NCBI RefSeq assembly: GCF_014502795.1
Contig: NZ_JACVHF010000001.1
Location: forward strand, 434,001 to 498,000
Direction of reading: 5' to 3'
DNA length: 64,000 nucleotides
Source of the DNA: Heliobacterium chlorum
Lineage (GTDB): Bacteria > Bacillota > Desulfitobacteriia > Heliobacteriales > Heliobacteriaceae
A program made the position numbers and the translations under genes. This document shows positions 38,998 to 49,598 of the stretch, piece by piece. The stretch's first letter is position 1; each line of letters opens with the position of its first letter. The notes under the pieces were generated by a model that saw only the letters and a list, made by a program, of their open reading frames with translations, was not told where the DNA came from and searched no databases.

Positions 38998-41259
38998 ATG
39001 AAAGCAGACGATTCTTGTCGATGGGCCCAAGTCATCGTAGATATACCTCATCGAGACATAGACCGACCTTTCACCTACCGGATCCCGGAGACCTTGGGTC
39101 ATTCCGTTCTTCCTGGCTGTGAAGTGTGGGTTCCTTTTCAACAACGAACCCTTCGCGGTTGGGTTCTTCATGTGCATGATCAACCACCAGAAAATAGAGG
39201 TCATTTTTCGAACATTGAGGCCTTTCATCCCGGTTACCGACTCGGTGAAGATCTGTTGGCCCTCGTCCCTTGGCTCGCGAGGGAAGTCCTCGGCACGATG
39301 GCCGACGTGCTGCGCTTGATGGCTCCACCGGGACCGTCTCTTAAGCCAGCCAAATGGGTTAAACTCTCCGAAAGTATCGGCAAGGAACAGATCGATCTGT
39401 GGCAAGGAATCGATCCCGAATGCGGCCAACTGCTGCAGCGGCTTTTTCGTGCCCCTCGCAAACAGATGAAATTTTCATCCCTCGTCGAAAAGAGCAAAAA
39501 AACGTCTCCTTCCTTAGAGCGGCTGCTAGAGGCTGGTTTGGTCGAACTAGTCCAACGGCTTCCTCCTTTTCGCTTCCCCGAAGAGAAGGACTTGGAGCCG
39601 TCGGAAGGAATTCCTTCTGTGGCAGAGCCGACCTTAAACCAGGAACAAGTTGCAGCAGTTCAGACGATCATAGCTGACTTGGAGAAGTCTCACCGAGACA
39701 AAAAGCCCTTCTTGCTCCATGGGGTTACCGGGAGCGGGAAAACGGAAATATATATTCAGGCGGCGAAAAAAGCCCTTTCCATGGGCCGGCAAGTCTTATT
39801 TCTGGTTCCGGAGATCGCCTTGACGCCGCAAATGGGACGGCGTCTACGGGAGCGGTTCGGCAGCGATGTTCTCCTATTGCATAGCGGATTGACGGAAAAG
39901 GTGCGGCGGAGCCATTGGTACCGGATCAGCCGGGGAGAGGCGTCCCTCGTCATCGGCCCTCGGTCAGCCGTCTTTGCACCGGTGCCAAACTTAGGTCTCA
40001 TCATCGTCGATGAGGAACACGAGCCATCCTATCATCAGGAAAACGATCTCAAGTATCATGCCCGGGAAGTGGCTATCGAAAGAGCGAGCCACTGCGGAGC
40101 CCTTGTAATCATTGGATCAGCCACTCCGGCCATTGAAACATATTATAAAGCGATGGAAGGATCTTACCGCATCCTTCGATTGACGGAACGAGCCCAAGGG
40201 CAGCCCATGCCGGTCGTCGACATCGTCGACATGCGGGCCGAACTGGCTGAGGGAAACCGTGGGATGCTCTCGGCCTCGATGCTGCAAGCGATAGAGGAAC
40301 GACTGCGAAGACGGGAACAGACTATCCTCTATTTAAATCGCCGCGGTTTCTCCACTTTTGTCATCTGCCGGGAATGCGGCACTGTCATCACATGCCCCCA
40401 TTGTTCTATCTCCTTGGTCTATCACCGGGCCGGTGATCAGATGCATTGTCACTACTGCAACTTCCGTCGAGATGTGCCCCGCCAATGCCCTCAATGTACC
40501 AGCAAGTCGATACGCTATTTCGGCGCTGGAACACAGCGTGTGGAAGAGGAACTGCAAGCCCTGTTTCCCGGTATCGCCGTTCTGCGCATGGATCGGGACG
40601 TGGCAACCGAAGAGGGCATCGAACCGGTGCTTGAGGAATTTGGGCGGGAAGAGGCGCCTATTCTCGTGGGAACCCAGATGATCGCCAAAGGGTTAGACTT
40701 TCCCAAGGTTACCTTGGTAGGTGTTCTGGCAGCAGATGCTTCTTTGCACGTGTCCGATTTTCGGGCCGTCGAGCGGACCTACCAGCTCTTGTCTCAGGTT
40801 GCCGGCCGGGCCGGCCGGGCCAACCGCTCCGGACAAGTGATCCTGCAAACGTATTGCCCGGAACATTATTGTCTGCAAGCCGTACAAAATCATAATTATG
40901 AAGGGTTTTTTCAACGGGAAATCGAAATACGGCAACAGTTAGGTTATCCGCCCTTTTCCCGATTGGCCCGGATTTTATTTACTGGAACAGAAGACTCTCT
41001 TGTCCGAATGGTTGCCGATACGTGGACTGAGATGATCCGAGAGCATGCTCGGAAAAGTGTGGTCCCTCTTGATATCTGGGGACCGGCAACGGCTCCCGTG
41101 GCCAAAGTGGAAGATAAGTATCGTTGGATGCTCACGGTCCGCTTGGCCCAAAGGGGCAATGAACCTCTTCGATCCATTCTCAGCAATGTTCGACAAGATT
41201 ATGATAGCCGGCGGGGAAGACCTCTGCCTGTGATCGCGACCATTACCCTGGACCCATAA
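38998..41259 (+). CDS. priA: Primosomal protein N' (replication restart helicase)
   Basis: A 753-residue 3'-5' helicase that reloads the replisome at stalled forks. An N-terminal DNA-binding domain (about 10-110) is followed by helicase motifs: Walker [12 protein letters not shown] (about 242), DEEH (about 338) and [10 protein letters not shown] near 600. Eight Cys between about 455 and 505 ([13 protein letters not shown] ... [17 protein letters not shown]) form the zinc sites. It is the first gene of the priA-def-fmt-rsmB series. ATG 38998 is preceded by GGGGTGAG. Confidence 0.95.
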   Translation: MKADDSCRWAQVIVDIPHRDIDRPFTYRIPETLGHSVLPGCEVWVPFQQRTLRGWVLHVHDQPPENRGHFSNIEAFHPGYRLGEDLLALVPWLAREVLGTMADVLRLMAPPGPSLKPAKWVKLSESIGKEQIDLWQGIDPECGQLLQRLFRAPRKQMKFSSLVEKSKKTSPSLERLLEAGLVELVQRLPPFRFPEEKDLEPSEGIPSVAEPTLNQEQVAAVQTIIADLEKSHRDKKPFLLHGVTGSGKTEIYIQAAKKALSMGRQVLFLVPEIALTPQMGRRLRERFGSDVLLLHSGLTEKVRRSHWYRISRGEASLVIGPRSAVFAPVPNLGLIIVDEEHEPSYHQENDLKYHAREVAIERASHCGALVIIGSATPAIETYYKAMEGSYRILRLTERAQGQPMPVVDIVDMRAELAEGNRGMLSASMLQAIEERLRRREQTILYLNRRGFSTFVICRECGTVITCPHCSISLVYHRAGDQMHCHYCNFRRDVPRQCPQCTSKSIRYFGAGTQRVEEELQALFPGIAVLRMDRDVATEEGIEPVLEEFGREEAPILVGTQMIAKGLDFPKVTLVGVLAADASLHVSDFRAVERTYQLLSQVAGRAGRANRSGQVILQTYCPEHYCLQAVQNHNYEGFFQREIEIRQQLGYPPFSRLARILFTGTEDSLVRMVADTWTEMIREHARKSVVPLDIWGPATAPVAKVEDKYRWMLTVRLAQRGNEPLRSILSNVRQDYDSRRGRPLPVIATITLDP

Positions 41260-41314
41260 GGAACAGGATAACTGCCTCGAAATCAGCACCGATTCAGCAC
41301 ATAGGAGGGATCTT

Positions 41315-41776
41315 ATGGCCGTTTATGAGATCGTAAAAATCGGCGATCCGGTTTTGCGAGAAAAAGCAAAGACTGTAACGAAATTCAACTCTAACCTGGG
41401 CCGTTTGATGGATGATATGTATGATACGATGGTTGCTGCCAAAGGAGTAGGATTAGCGGCTCCCCAAATCGGCATCAGCAAACGTGTCGTCGTCATCGAT
41501 GTCGGTGAAGGCCGCATCGAACTGGTGAACCCGGAAATCCTCGAAGCGGAGGGTAGCCAGATCGATATGGAAGGATGCCTGTCCATTCCTGACTTCCAAG
41601 AAGAAGTAAACCGTTCTCAGCGAGTGAAGGTAAAGGCACAGAACCGCAACGGCGAAGAGTATGTCATCGAAGGGACCGGGTTTTTAGCCCGTGCGCTTCA
41701 GCATGAAATCGATCACCTGGAAGGGGTTCTCTTTGTGGACCTGTTAGATAAAAGCTTGCCATCCAGGGAGAGATAA
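41315..41776 (+). CDS. def: Peptide deformylase
   Basis: A 153-residue iron/zinc enzyme removing the formyl group from new proteins. Motif 1 [10 protein letters not shown] (about residue 46), motif 2 EGCLSIP (about 88) and motif 3 HEIDHLEG (about 131) supply the Cys and two His metal ligands and the catalytic Glu. It is paired with fmt 5 bp downstream, the usual arrangement. AGGAGGG precedes ATG 41315. Confidence 0.96.
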   Translation: MAVYEIVKIGDPVLREKAKTVTKFNSNLGRLMDDMYDTMVAAKGVGLAAPQIGISKRVVVIDVGEGRIELVNPEILEAEGSQIDMEGCLSIPDFQEEVNRSQRVKVKAQNRNGEEYVIEGTGFLARALQHEIDHLEGVLFVDLLDKSLPSRER

Positions 41777-41781
41777 TTCAG

Positions 41782-42720
41782 ATGCGCGTAGTTTTCATGG
41801 GTACCCCCGATTTTGCCGTCCCTACATTGGAAGCGATCGTGGCTGCTGGTCATACAGTTTCCCTAGTTGTCAGCCGTCCTGACAAGCCGCGGGGACGAGG
41901 ACAAAAACCGCTGCCGAGTCCTGTCAAAGCGGCTGCCTTGGCGATGGGTTTGCCTGTCGAACATCCGGTCAAACTGGATGGAGACTTTATCCAACAGTTA
42001 AAAGATTTAAAGGTTGACGTTGGTGTTGTGGCCGCTTTTGGACGGATCTTGCCGAAAGCGCTTTTAGAAGCCCTGCCGAAAGGCTGGATTAATGTGCACG
42101 CCTCCTTGCTCCCCAGTTTCCGGGGAGCAGCACCCATCCACCGGTCGGTGATCAACGGTGATGCTGAAACAGGCATAACGACGATGTTGATGAGCGAAGG
42201 TTTGGATGAAGGCGATATGCTCTTGCAAGCCTCCCTGCCGATCGGACCGAATGACAAGACGGGCCAAGTGCACGATGCTTTAGCCCAGTTAGGGGCTTGT
42301 TTGCTCGTGGAAACCTTGGATGGCTGGGAGAAGGGCACCATAAAGCCTGTTCCCCAAGATCACGCCCGATCGACCTACGCTGCTATGCTGACAAAGGCAG
42401 ATGAGCAGATTCAATGGGAGCAGTCAGCCGAAGCCATTCATAACCGCGTCCGGGGCATGAACCCTTGGCCCGGTGCTTATACTATGGATCAAGGAAAAAT
42501 CTTGAAAGTCACCGCTGGTCGCCTTCGCCGGGAAAGCTTCCCCTTGTCCCATAGTGGAGCACCCGGAGAAATTGTCGACGTTACAGGAGATGAAGTGGCC
42601 GTCGCAACCGGCTCCGGATTGTACTGGTTGGCAGAAGTTCGCCCTGCCGGGGGAAAAACGATGGCGGCAGGCGCCTATGTGCGTGGACGCAGGATTGGAA
42701 CAGGGTTTCGGTTCGGCTGA
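41782..42720 (+). CDS. fmt: Methionyl-tRNA formyltransferase
   Basis: A 312-residue enzyme that formylates initiator Met-tRNA. MRVVFMGTPDFAVPTLEAI starts the formyltransferase domain, which carries the folate-site Asn and His around NVHASLLPSFRGAAPIHR (residue 109 region). The C-terminal OB-like domain runs from about 205. It follows def by 5 bp. Confidence 0.96.
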   Translation: MRVVFMGTPDFAVPTLEAIVAAGHTVSLVVSRPDKPRGRGQKPLPSPVKAAALAMGLPVEHPVKLDGDFIQQLKDLKVDVGVVAAFGRILPKALLEALPKGWINVHASLLPSFRGAAPIHRSVINGDAETGITTMLMSEGLDEGDMLLQASLPIGPNDKTGQVHDALAQLGACLLVETLDGWEKGTIKPVPQDHARSTYAAMLTKADEQIQWEQSAEAIHNRVRGMNPWPGAYTMDQGKILKVTAGRLRRESFPLSHSGAPGEIVDVTGDEVAVATGSGLYWLAEVRPAGGKTMAAGAYVRGRRIGTGFRFG

Positions 42721-42746
42721 TAAAGATGATTCAGGAGAGTTGGAAA

Positions 42747-43580
42747 ATGCCTATTCGCAAGCGATTATTTATTGGCTTGATGATCGCCAGCCTGTTCGCA
42801 CTCATTGGCATTGCCAGCCTCGGTTGGTATCTTGTCAAATACCAAAACTACCCCTGGAATAAGGTGGTCATCGGGATACTTGGCCTCACCTTTTTGATCC
42901 TAGTGGGGCTCATCGCCTTTGGGATCGGCGGCATGGTGATTTCCATCTGGCAGGATCGGGCCATACCGTCCATGTACCGGTGGACCCGTATGGCCGTGAA
43001 CATACTCTTTCCGCTGGCTCAAGTGATCGCCCACCTCTTTGGGATACCGATTGACCGCCTACGAAGCAGTTTCATTGAAGTCAGCAACCAGTTGGTTCGT
43101 CTCCGTCAAGTCGTGGTCACACCGGACAAGCTGATGATCTTAGGACCTCATTGCCTGCAAAAAACCACCTGTCCCTACAAAATATTTTTGGATATAAAAA
43201 ACTGCAAACGCTGCGGCCAGTGCCCGATCCACGACTTGCGGAATTTGGCCGACAAGTATCAAGTCAACTTGACGATCGTATCCGGTGGGACCTGGGCGAG
43301 GAAGGCGATCATGGACAGCCGTCCTCGGGCGATCATCGCTGTGGCTTGTGAACGGGATTTGACGAGTGGAATTCAAGATATCGAACATCTCCCTGTCCTC
43401 GGGATCCTCAATGACCGTCCCGAAGGGCCCTGTTGCAATACTCGTGTAGACTTGGTCCGGGTGGAACAATCGATTCGTTATTTTCTTTACGGTGAACGTA
43501 CCCATTGGATCAATGATGCCATCGGATCCATATTGGACAAGTCAACCTTACCGAAAGACCAGCATGTGGAGGTATCTTGA
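42747..43580 (+). CDS. DUF116 family membrane protein with conserved cysteines
   Basis: A 277-residue protein of unknown function. Two membrane segments (about residues 7-29 and 38-64) precede a cytoplasmic part with many Cys: GPHCLQKTTCPYK, CKRCGQCPI, VACERDL and GPCCNTRVD. The Cys pattern suggests a metal or Fe-S site, but this is inference. DUF116 genes are often found between fmt and rsmB in clostridia and Desulfotomaculum relatives. AGGAG 9 nt upstream supports ATG 42747 rather than ATG 42726. The stop overlaps the rsmB start. Confidence 0.83.
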   Translation: MPIRKRLFIGLMIASLFALIGIASLGWYLVKYQNYPWNKVVIGILGLTFLILVGLIAFGIGGMVISIWQDRAIPSMYRWTRMAVNILFPLAQVIAHLFGIPIDRLRSSFIEVSNQLVRLRQVVVTPDKLMILGPHCLQKTTCPYKIFLDIKNCKRCGQCPIHDLRNLADKYQVNLTIVSGGTWARKAIMDSRPRAIIAVACERDLTSGIQDIEHLPVLGILNDRPEGPCCNTRVDLVRVEQSIRYFLYGERTHWINDAIGSILDKSTLPKDQHVEVS

Positions 43581-44950
43581 TGCAGCCATCGTCCCGGGCC
43601 GTTGCCTACGAGGTCTTAACCGCTGTTGAAGAACGACAAGCTTATGTAAACCTGCAGTTGGCCCATTCCTTGGAGGTCAGCCGGCTGTCCCGGGTCGATC
43701 GCGGTCTCGTGTCAGAACTCGTGCTAGGCGTGTTGCGGCGCCAAAACCGCCTCGATTTTGCCCTCAATCGCTTTCTCAAGCGTCCCGCCGGAATACCGGC
43801 AGAGGTACGCAGGCTGTTGCGCCTCGGAGCCTACCAGATCCTTTTTCTCGAACGCATACCAGACTCAGCCGCCTGCAATGAAGCAGTCGAGCTGGCCAAA
43901 CAGATTGGCCAGACACGGCTGGCGCCGGTGATCAACGGTGTGTTAAGGCAACTGGTACGCAAGCGCGACGAGATTCCCTGGCCATCATGGGAAAAGAACC
44001 CCGTCCTATACCTGACGATCATGGAGTCCCATCCGGAATGGCTCGTTAAACATTGGATCAAACAATTCGGCAAGGAACGAGCCCGTTCCATCTGTGAAGC
44101 GAACAACCGCCCTGTCGGTGTGGCCCTGCGGGTCAACAAGCTGCGAACGAACCGGGACGATCTTTTAGAAACCTTTCGAACCGCCGGGGTGGAAGCCCGA
44201 CCTTCGGAGCTTTCTCCGGCAGGGATTCGCCTGCAAGCGGCTTCCGCCGTCACCGGTTTGCCTGGTTTTCAAGAAGGTCTCTTTTCTGTCCAAGATGAAA
44301 GCTCCATGTTGATCGCTCCTGTCGTCGATCCTCAGCCGGGTGAGCGGATCGTCGACGCCTGCGCCGCGCCGGGTGGCAAGACCACCCATATGGCCGAAAA
44401 GTCCGAAGACCGTGCGGAGATCCACTCCTGGGATATTCACACACACAAACTGGGATTGATTCGTGAAAACTGCCGCCGCCTGGGTATCGAAAATGTTCGG
44501 GTAAAGAAAGTGGATGCGCAGGGGCCTTTGCCCTCTGAACTGATGGGTCAAGTCAACCGGGTGCTCGTAGACGCGCCTTGCAGCGGGCTGGGTGTTTTGC
44601 GGCGGAAGCCGGAACTCCGTTACCGGATGACGCCAGAGAACATCGCCCAGTTAAAAGAACTGCAAGGCAAGATCATGGACAGTGTATCCGCCCTGGTTCG
44701 CCCAGGAGGGGTGCTCGTCTACTCTACCTGTACCATTGAGCCGGAAGAAAATTTTCAACAAGTGAAAGATTTTCTGCAGCGCCACCCCAATTTCATCGCT
44801 GATGATCTGGGTTCCTTTCTCCCGGAACTTGACTTTACCGATGAGGAAAAGCGCCAGATGGCAAAAGGGTATTTTCAAATTCTGCCGGATCGCTTTGATT
44901 CGGACGGGTTTTTTATCGCCCGATTGAGGAGGCGTGCATCTCATGACTGA
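43580..44950 (+). CDS. rsmB: 16S rRNA (cytosine-967-C5)-methyltransferase
   Basis: A 456-residue protein: an N-terminal NusB-like RNA-binding domain (about 1-140) and a SAM-dependent Sun/NOL1 domain. The SAM motif DACAAPGGKTTHMAE (about 252), DAPCSGLGVLRR (about 330, the TCT/PC loop) and STCTIEPEEN (about 380, catalytic Cys) are intact. GGAGG at 43568-43572 supports ATG 43580, which overlaps the DUF116 stop. It overlaps rlmN by 8 bp. Confidence 0.95.
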   Translation: MQPSSRAVAYEVLTAVEERQAYVNLQLAHSLEVSRLSRVDRGLVSELVLGVLRRQNRLDFALNRFLKRPAGIPAEVRRLLRLGAYQILFLERIPDSAACNEAVELAKQIGQTRLAPVINGVLRQLVRKRDEIPWPSWEKNPVLYLTIMESHPEWLVKHWIKQFGKERARSICEANNRPVGVALRVNKLRTNRDDLLETFRTAGVEARPSELSPAGIRLQAASAVTGLPGFQEGLFSVQDESSMLIAPVVDPQPGERIVDACAAPGGKTTHMAEKSEDRAEIHSWDIHTHKLGLIRENCRRLGIENVRVKKVDAQGPLPSELMGQVNRVLVDAPCSGLGVLRRKPELRYRMTPENIAQLKELQGKIMDSVSALVRPGGVLVYSTCTIEPEENFQQVKDFLQRHPNFIADDLGSFLPELDFTDEEKRQMAKGYFQILPDRFDSDGFFIARLRRRASHD

Positions 44951-46016
44951 AAAAACTGAACTGCGAGGTCTTCTTCCTGAGGAGATAGCGCAGACGTTGC
45001 AGGAATGGGGTCATCCTGCCTACCGGGGAAAACAGATCTTCAAGTGGGTTCAAGGCCGGGCCGTTCGGGAAGCGGCCGAAATGACAGACCTTCCGCAAGG
45101 TCTGCGCAGCAAAATCGATGCAGAGCAATGGCTCCGTCCTTTGGCACTGAGCCGTTGCCGTGTCTCGAAGGACGGTACAGAAAAATACCTTTGGCAGCTA
45201 GCCGACGGTGAATTGATCGAGACAGTGCTTATGCCCTATCTTCGGAGTCAGACTCGGGATCGAGTCACTGTCTGCTTGTCCACCCAAGCCGGCTGTCCCT
45301 TAGGATGTAAATTTTGCGCTACCGGCCAGCAGGGATTTCGGCGAAATCTCACGGCTGGAGAAATCGTCAGTCAAGTTTTAGATATTACCCACCGAAAACG
45401 GCAAAGCGATCCGGATTTTAAAGTGACAAACCTTGTCTTCATGGGAATGGGTGAACCCTTCTTAAACTACGATCAGGTGCGCCGGGCCATCGAGTTGTTC
45501 ACCCATCCGGAGGGACAAAACATCGGCCAACGACGGATCACTGTATCTACCTCTGGCATCGTTCCCGGCATCGAACGGTTTGCTCAAGAGAACTGGGAGA
45601 TTAATCTGGCCTTGTCTCTTCATGCCGCTGACGATCAATTGCGCAGCCAATGGATGCCGGTGAATCGCCAGTATCCCATCGAAAAGGTTCTTGATGCTTG
45701 CCGTCGTTACTGGGAGCAAGGAAGGCGCCGTCTTTCCGTAGAATATGCCTTGATCGAAGGGGTCAACGACCGCCTGGAAGACGCCCGTCAGTTGGGAAAA
45801 CTCTTCACCCGGTGGCCGATTCACCTCAACGTGATTCCCGTCAATCCGGTCACCGAAAGCGGTGCCCGCCGTCCAGACAAGGCTCGGATGGTGCAGTTTC
45901 TCGATGAATTGAAACGTCAGGGCATCGACGCGGTCATTCGAGAGGAGCGGGGTGTAGACATTGAAGCGGCCTGTGGACAATTGCGCGGTGCCGCCCATGG
46001 GGAGGGAGAGACATGA
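44943..46016 (+). CDS. rlmN: Dual-specificity 23S rRNA/tRNA adenine-C2 methyltransferase
   Basis: A 357-residue radical-SAM methyltransferase acting on A2503 of 23S rRNA and on A37 of tRNAs. The cluster motif CPLGCKFCATG (C-x3-C-x2-C) is near residue 119; VFMGMGEPF follows, and the catalytic Cys partner is near the C-terminus (EAACGQLRG). GAGGAGG suits ATG 44943 rather than GTG 44934. Its stop overlaps the prpC start by 4 bp. Confidence 0.95.
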   Translation: MTEKTELRGLLPEEIAQTLQEWGHPAYRGKQIFKWVQGRAVREAAEMTDLPQGLRSKIDAEQWLRPLALSRCRVSKDGTEKYLWQLADGELIETVLMPYLRSQTRDRVTVCLSTQAGCPLGCKFCATGQQGFRRNLTAGEIVSQVLDITHRKRQSDPDFKVTNLVFMGMGEPFLNYDQVRRAIELFTHPEGQNIGQRRITVSTSGIVPGIERFAQENWEINLALSLHAADDQLRSQWMPVNRQYPIEKVLDACRRYWEQGRRRLSVEYALIEGVNDRLEDARQLGKLFTRWPIHLNVIPVNPVTESGARRPDKARMVQFLDELKRQGIDAVIREERGVDIEAACGQLRGAAHGEGET

Positions 46017-46762
46017 ACATCGTCGCTCGCACTGACAGGGGGCGAGTTCGACCGGTAAATGAAGACTGCCACTTTACCGACACGGTTCAAGGCATTTTTA
46101 TCGTGGCCGACGGGATGGGCGGTCACGAGGCCGGTGAGGTGGCCAGCGCCATGGCGGTGCAAGCTTTTACAAGGTACTGGCAAGAACATAAATCGCAAGG
46201 CGAACCGGCACAAGTCCTGGCAGAGGCTTGTCGGGAAGCGAATCGGGTCATCTATCGGGAATCGATCAACAATCTGCAATGGACTGGCATGGGGACCACC
46301 TTAACAGCGGCATACCTTGATTCGGCTTCGATAGCCATCGCCCATGTAGGCGACAGCCGGGCCTACCTGTTCCGGGGCGGTCGCGTTCGCTTGCTGACGC
46401 GGGATCATTCTTTAGTCGAAGAGATGGTTCGCCAGGGGAAATTGACAGAAGCGGAAGCACTGTCTCACCCTCAGCGCAACATCATCACCCGTGCGCTGGG
46501 TACCCGTGAGGATGTGCAGGTGGACACCATCTTGGAACCGTGGATGCCGCGGGATATCTTAGTTTTGTGTACAGACGGTCTGACGAATTTAGTGACCGCC
46601 GATGAGATCGCAAATATGCTGAGCGGTTTAAGGGCTCATCAACCTGATGATATGGGGAAGGTTGCTGACCAATTGCTGCAGCTTGCCCTAGACCGAGGTG
46701 GATATGATAACGTCACTTTCCTTATTATCTGGCAGAGGGAAAGTGAGGGGTGGCAACAATGA
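46013..46762 (+). CDS. prpC: PP2C-type Ser/Thr protein phosphatase (Stp/PrpC)
   Basis: A 249-residue metal-dependent phosphatase. RPVNEDCHF, VADGMGGHEAGEVAS, HVGDSRAYLFR and LCTDGLTN supply the conserved metal-binding Asp residues of motifs 1, 2 and 11. It reverses phosphorylation by the PASTA kinase encoded next to it. Its TGA overlaps the kinase ATG. Gene pair rlmN-prpC-prkC-rsgA-rpe is the B. subtilis order. Confidence 0.95.
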   Translation: MNIVARTDRGRVRPVNEDCHFTDTVQGIFIVADGMGGHEAGEVASAMAVQAFTRYWQEHKSQGEPAQVLAEACREANRVIYRESINNLQWTGMGTTLTAAYLDSASIAIAHVGDSRAYLFRGGRVRLLTRDHSLVEEMVRQGKLTEAEALSHPQRNIITRALGTREDVQVDTILEPWMPRDILVLCTDGLTNLVTADEIANMLSGLRAHQPDDMGKVADQLLQLALDRGGYDNVTFLIIWQRESEGWQQ

Positions 46763-48663
46763 TGGGTCGACTATTTGGCAACCGCTATGAGATTGTAGAA
46801 CTCTTAGGCAGCGGCGGTATGGCTCAGGTCTATAAAGCCTGGGACAAGCTGCTGGAGCGAGCTGTGACAATCAAGCTCCTCCGGGAAACGCTCACATCAG
46901 ACGAAGAGTTTGTTCGTCGTTTCCGTCGAGAAGCCCAAGCGGTGGCAGGCTTGTCTCATCCGAACATTGTCAACGTCTATGATGTGGGCCGAGAAGGCGA
47001 TATCGACTACATAGTGATGGAGTTCATCGACGGTCCCACATTGAAAGAAGTGATTCGCAGCCGCGCCCCTCTTTCTCCGGAAGAGGCCGTAGAACTGGGA
47101 AAACAGATCAGCGATGCCTTAGAGCACGCCCACGAACGAGGGATCATCCACCGGGATATCAAACCGCACAACATCTTGCTCAACCGGAATGGGCGAGTTA
47201 AGGTGACTGATTTCGGGATCGCTCGCTCTGTCGCTCAAAATACGATGACCATGGATCGATCTATCGTTGGTTCTGTCCACTATCTGTCACCGGAACAAGC
47301 CCGGGGGCTTCCGGTGGACGAAAAGTCCGATATCTACTCCCTTGGCGTTGTCATGTATGAACTGCTCAGTGGCCGAGTTCCCTTTCAGGGAGAAACACCA
47401 ATCGCCGTGGCGCTGCAGCAGATTCAACAGACACCGCCTCCCTTGACGACCGTCAACCCGCGGATACCTCAAGCACTAGAGAATGTGATTTTTCGAGCCA
47501 TGGAAAAGGAACCGTCTCGGCGATACGCAAACGCCCTGGCATTCCGCAAAGATTTAGAAAACGTCTTTTCGGGAAAAGTCGTCGGTCGCCTGCCTGTCAA
47601 GGATGATGACAGTCCCACCATGCGCTTTGACAATGTCATCGATACCTCCATACCTGTCCTAGCGAACGAAGAAGCTGAACCAGTGGAGGATGGGAAGGAA
47701 AAGGCAAAGGCGAAACCGAAGCCGCTGCAAAAACGCCAAATCGGTCTATGGGTCGGTTCGCTCGTTGCCTTAGCGATCGTCCTCTTTGGATTGACCTATG
47801 CCTGGCAGCAGTACATGAGTGTTCCCGAAGCAACCGTTCCGAAGGTAACGGGGATGCGCCACATTGATGCCATCAAAGCATTGCAAGCAGCCGGATTAGA
47901 ATATCAGATCAACGAAGTCAATCACCCCGATGTCGCCAAAGAGATCGTTATTTCTCAAGATCCGCCGGAAAATACCAAGGTTAAAAAGACTCGTGTCGTT
48001 GTCTTGACGGTCAGCAAGGGTCAAAAAGTGGTCAAAGTACCTTCTGTCGTCGGCATGTCACAACGAGACGCCGTCGTAGCCTTGCAACAGGCCAATTTTA
48101 ACGTAGAAGTGATTGAACAGAGCGATGATAAAACACCTCCGGGTACAGTCATCTCTCAAACGCCGGGGGCAAACGCTGAACAGCCTGTTGAGACGGTTGT
48201 CCGCTTGGCTGTGAGCAAAGGGCAGGGGCAAGATGCGAAAGGCACCATGCCTTCCTTGGTCGGTACAAAGCTGTCCGACGCCCGAGCAAAGCTTGAGCCC
48301 TTGAGCGTAGATCTGAAACTAAAAACCCAAGAGAATTCGGGACTTGAGGCTGGCACCATACTGGCCCAAGACCCCGCCCCGAATAGCCCTGTTAAGCCGG
48401 GGGATCCGGTCCTCTTGACCGTGAGCGGTACGGCAGCGCCGGCACCGACAACGAAAACGACCTCAGTCTCTTTTCTGATACCGAATGACGGAAAAGATCA
48501 CATGGTCAAAATCGTTGTACAAGACAGCCGTGGAAACCGTGAGGTCTATAACCGGCAGCACCATGCCGGCGAGACGGTGAACCAGGAAGTGAGCTATACC
48601 GGTAAAGGGACAATCCAAGCCTATAGTGACGCTGTGATGGTACTGAACCGTCAGGTCGAGTAA
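46759..48663 (+). CDS. prkC: PASTA-domain serine/threonine protein kinase
   Basis: A 634-residue membrane kinase. The kinase domain (about 8-270) has GSGGMAQVYKA, the catalytic HRDIKPHN and DFGIARS. A Pro/Lys linker leads to one membrane segment (about 330-352). Outside are three PASTA repeats (about 358-425, 426-492, 497-562), e.g. VPKVTGMRHIDAIKALQ and VPSVVGMSQRDAV, which bind peptidoglycan fragments. A further beta-rich tail (about 575-634) follows. In B. subtilis PrkC triggers germination in response to muropeptides; a similar role fits this spore former (inference). Confidence 0.95.
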   Translation: MMGRLFGNRYEIVELLGSGGMAQVYKAWDKLLERAVTIKLLRETLTSDEEFVRRFRREAQAVAGLSHPNIVNVYDVGREGDIDYIVMEFIDGPTLKEVIRSRAPLSPEEAVELGKQISDALEHAHERGIIHRDIKPHNILLNRNGRVKVTDFGIARSVAQNTMTMDRSIVGSVHYLSPEQARGLPVDEKSDIYSLGVVMYELLSGRVPFQGETPIAVALQQIQQTPPPLTTVNPRIPQALENVIFRAMEKEPSRRYANALAFRKDLENVFSGKVVGRLPVKDDDSPTMRFDNVIDTSIPVLANEEAEPVEDGKEKAKAKPKPLQKRQIGLWVGSLVALAIVLFGLTYAWQQYMSVPEATVPKVTGMRHIDAIKALQAAGLEYQINEVNHPDVAKEIVISQDPPENTKVKKTRVVVLTVSKGQKVVKVPSVVGMSQRDAVVALQQANFNVEVIEQSDDKTPPGTVISQTPGANAEQPVETVVRLAVSKGQGQDAKGTMPSLVGTKLSDARAKLEPLSVDLKLKTQENSGLEAGTILAQDPAPNSPVKPGDPVLLTVSGTAAPAPTTKTTSVSFLIPNDGKDHMVKIVVQDSRGNREVYNRQHHAGETVNQEVSYTGKGTIQAYSDAVMVLNRQVE

Positions 48664-48686
48664 GAGCGATTCTTGGAGGAAATGCT

Positions 48687-49598
48687 GTGACTCATAGGGA
48701 AACCGAGGGAACCATCGTCAGAGGATACTGCGGTTTTTATTACGTCCTCGCTGGAGAACAGACATACACCTGTTCTCTGCGAGGAAAATTCCGCCTAAAA
48801 GAAAATAACCGGGTCTTTCTGCCGGGCGATCGCGTTAGAATCCGGATTATCGAGGGAGATAAGGGTGTCATCGAGGATGTCTATCCTCGTCGAACAGAAC
48901 TGTTGCGCCCGCCCATCGCCAACGTGGACCAAGTTCTTTTGGTCTTTGCTTTGGCCAATCCTGATCCCGATTTTGTCTTGCTCGACAGGCTGCTCATTTT
49001 GGCGTCTCAAGGCGGCGTTGAACCAGTCATCGTCTTCACGAAGGCCGATCTCGCACATCCCCAAATGATCGAAAAAATAAATGAGTTATATTCTGCCATC
49101 GATGCAAAACCTTTTGTCGTTTCTTCCAAACAACCGGACACGTTGGAACCGGTCCGGTCACTCCTAGACGGAAAGATCTCTGTCGTGGCTGGTCCCTCTG
49201 GAGCCGGTAAATCGACATTGCTCAACGGTTTATCGCCGGGGCTTTCCCTAAAAACAGGTGATGTAAGCGCCAAAATCGGACGAGGTCGTCATACGACCCG
49301 CCATGTGGAACTGCTCGTTCTGCCGACAGGAGCCTTGATCGCTGATACCCCCGGCTTTTCCACCTTGTTCTTACCGGACATCCCTGCTTACGAGTTAGGA
49401 AGCTACTTTCCAGAAATGACCGAGTTTCTGGGATGTTGCCGCTTTAACACATGCCTGCATAAGGCTGAACCGGATTGCGCCGTACGGGAAGCCTTAGAAA
49501 AGGGTCTCATTCACGAACAGCGATACGCACACTATCTGATTTTCTTGAATGAACTCGTAGACCGGGAACGAACGGCTCCGAAAGGAAAGAAATCATGA
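48687..49598 (+). CDS. rsgA: Ribosome small-subunit-dependent GTPase A
   Basis: A 303-residue assembly GTPase of the circularly permuted type: OB fold (1-75), then G4 TKAD (about 115), G1 GPSGAGKSTLL (about 170) and G3 DTPGFS (about 217) in that rearranged order. A zinc finger CCRFNTCLHKAEPDC lies at about 250-265. It checks maturation of the 30S decoding centre. The start is GTG 48687 with GGAGGA 6 nt upstream. Overlaps rpe. Confidence 0.95.
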   Translation: MTHRETEGTIVRGYCGFYYVLAGEQTYTCSLRGKFRLKENNRVFLPGDRVRIRIIEGDKGVIEDVYPRRTELLRPPIANVDQVLLVFALANPDPDFVLLDRLLILASQGGVEPVIVFTKADLAHPQMIEKINELYSAIDAKPFVVSSKQPDTLEPVRSLLDGKISVVAGPSGAGKSTLLNGLSPGLSLKTGDVSAKIGRGRHTTRHVELLVLPTGALIADTPGFSTLFLPDIPAYELGSYFPEMTEFLGCCRFNTCLHKAEPDCAVREALEKGLIHEQRYAHYLIFLNELVDRERTAPKGKKS

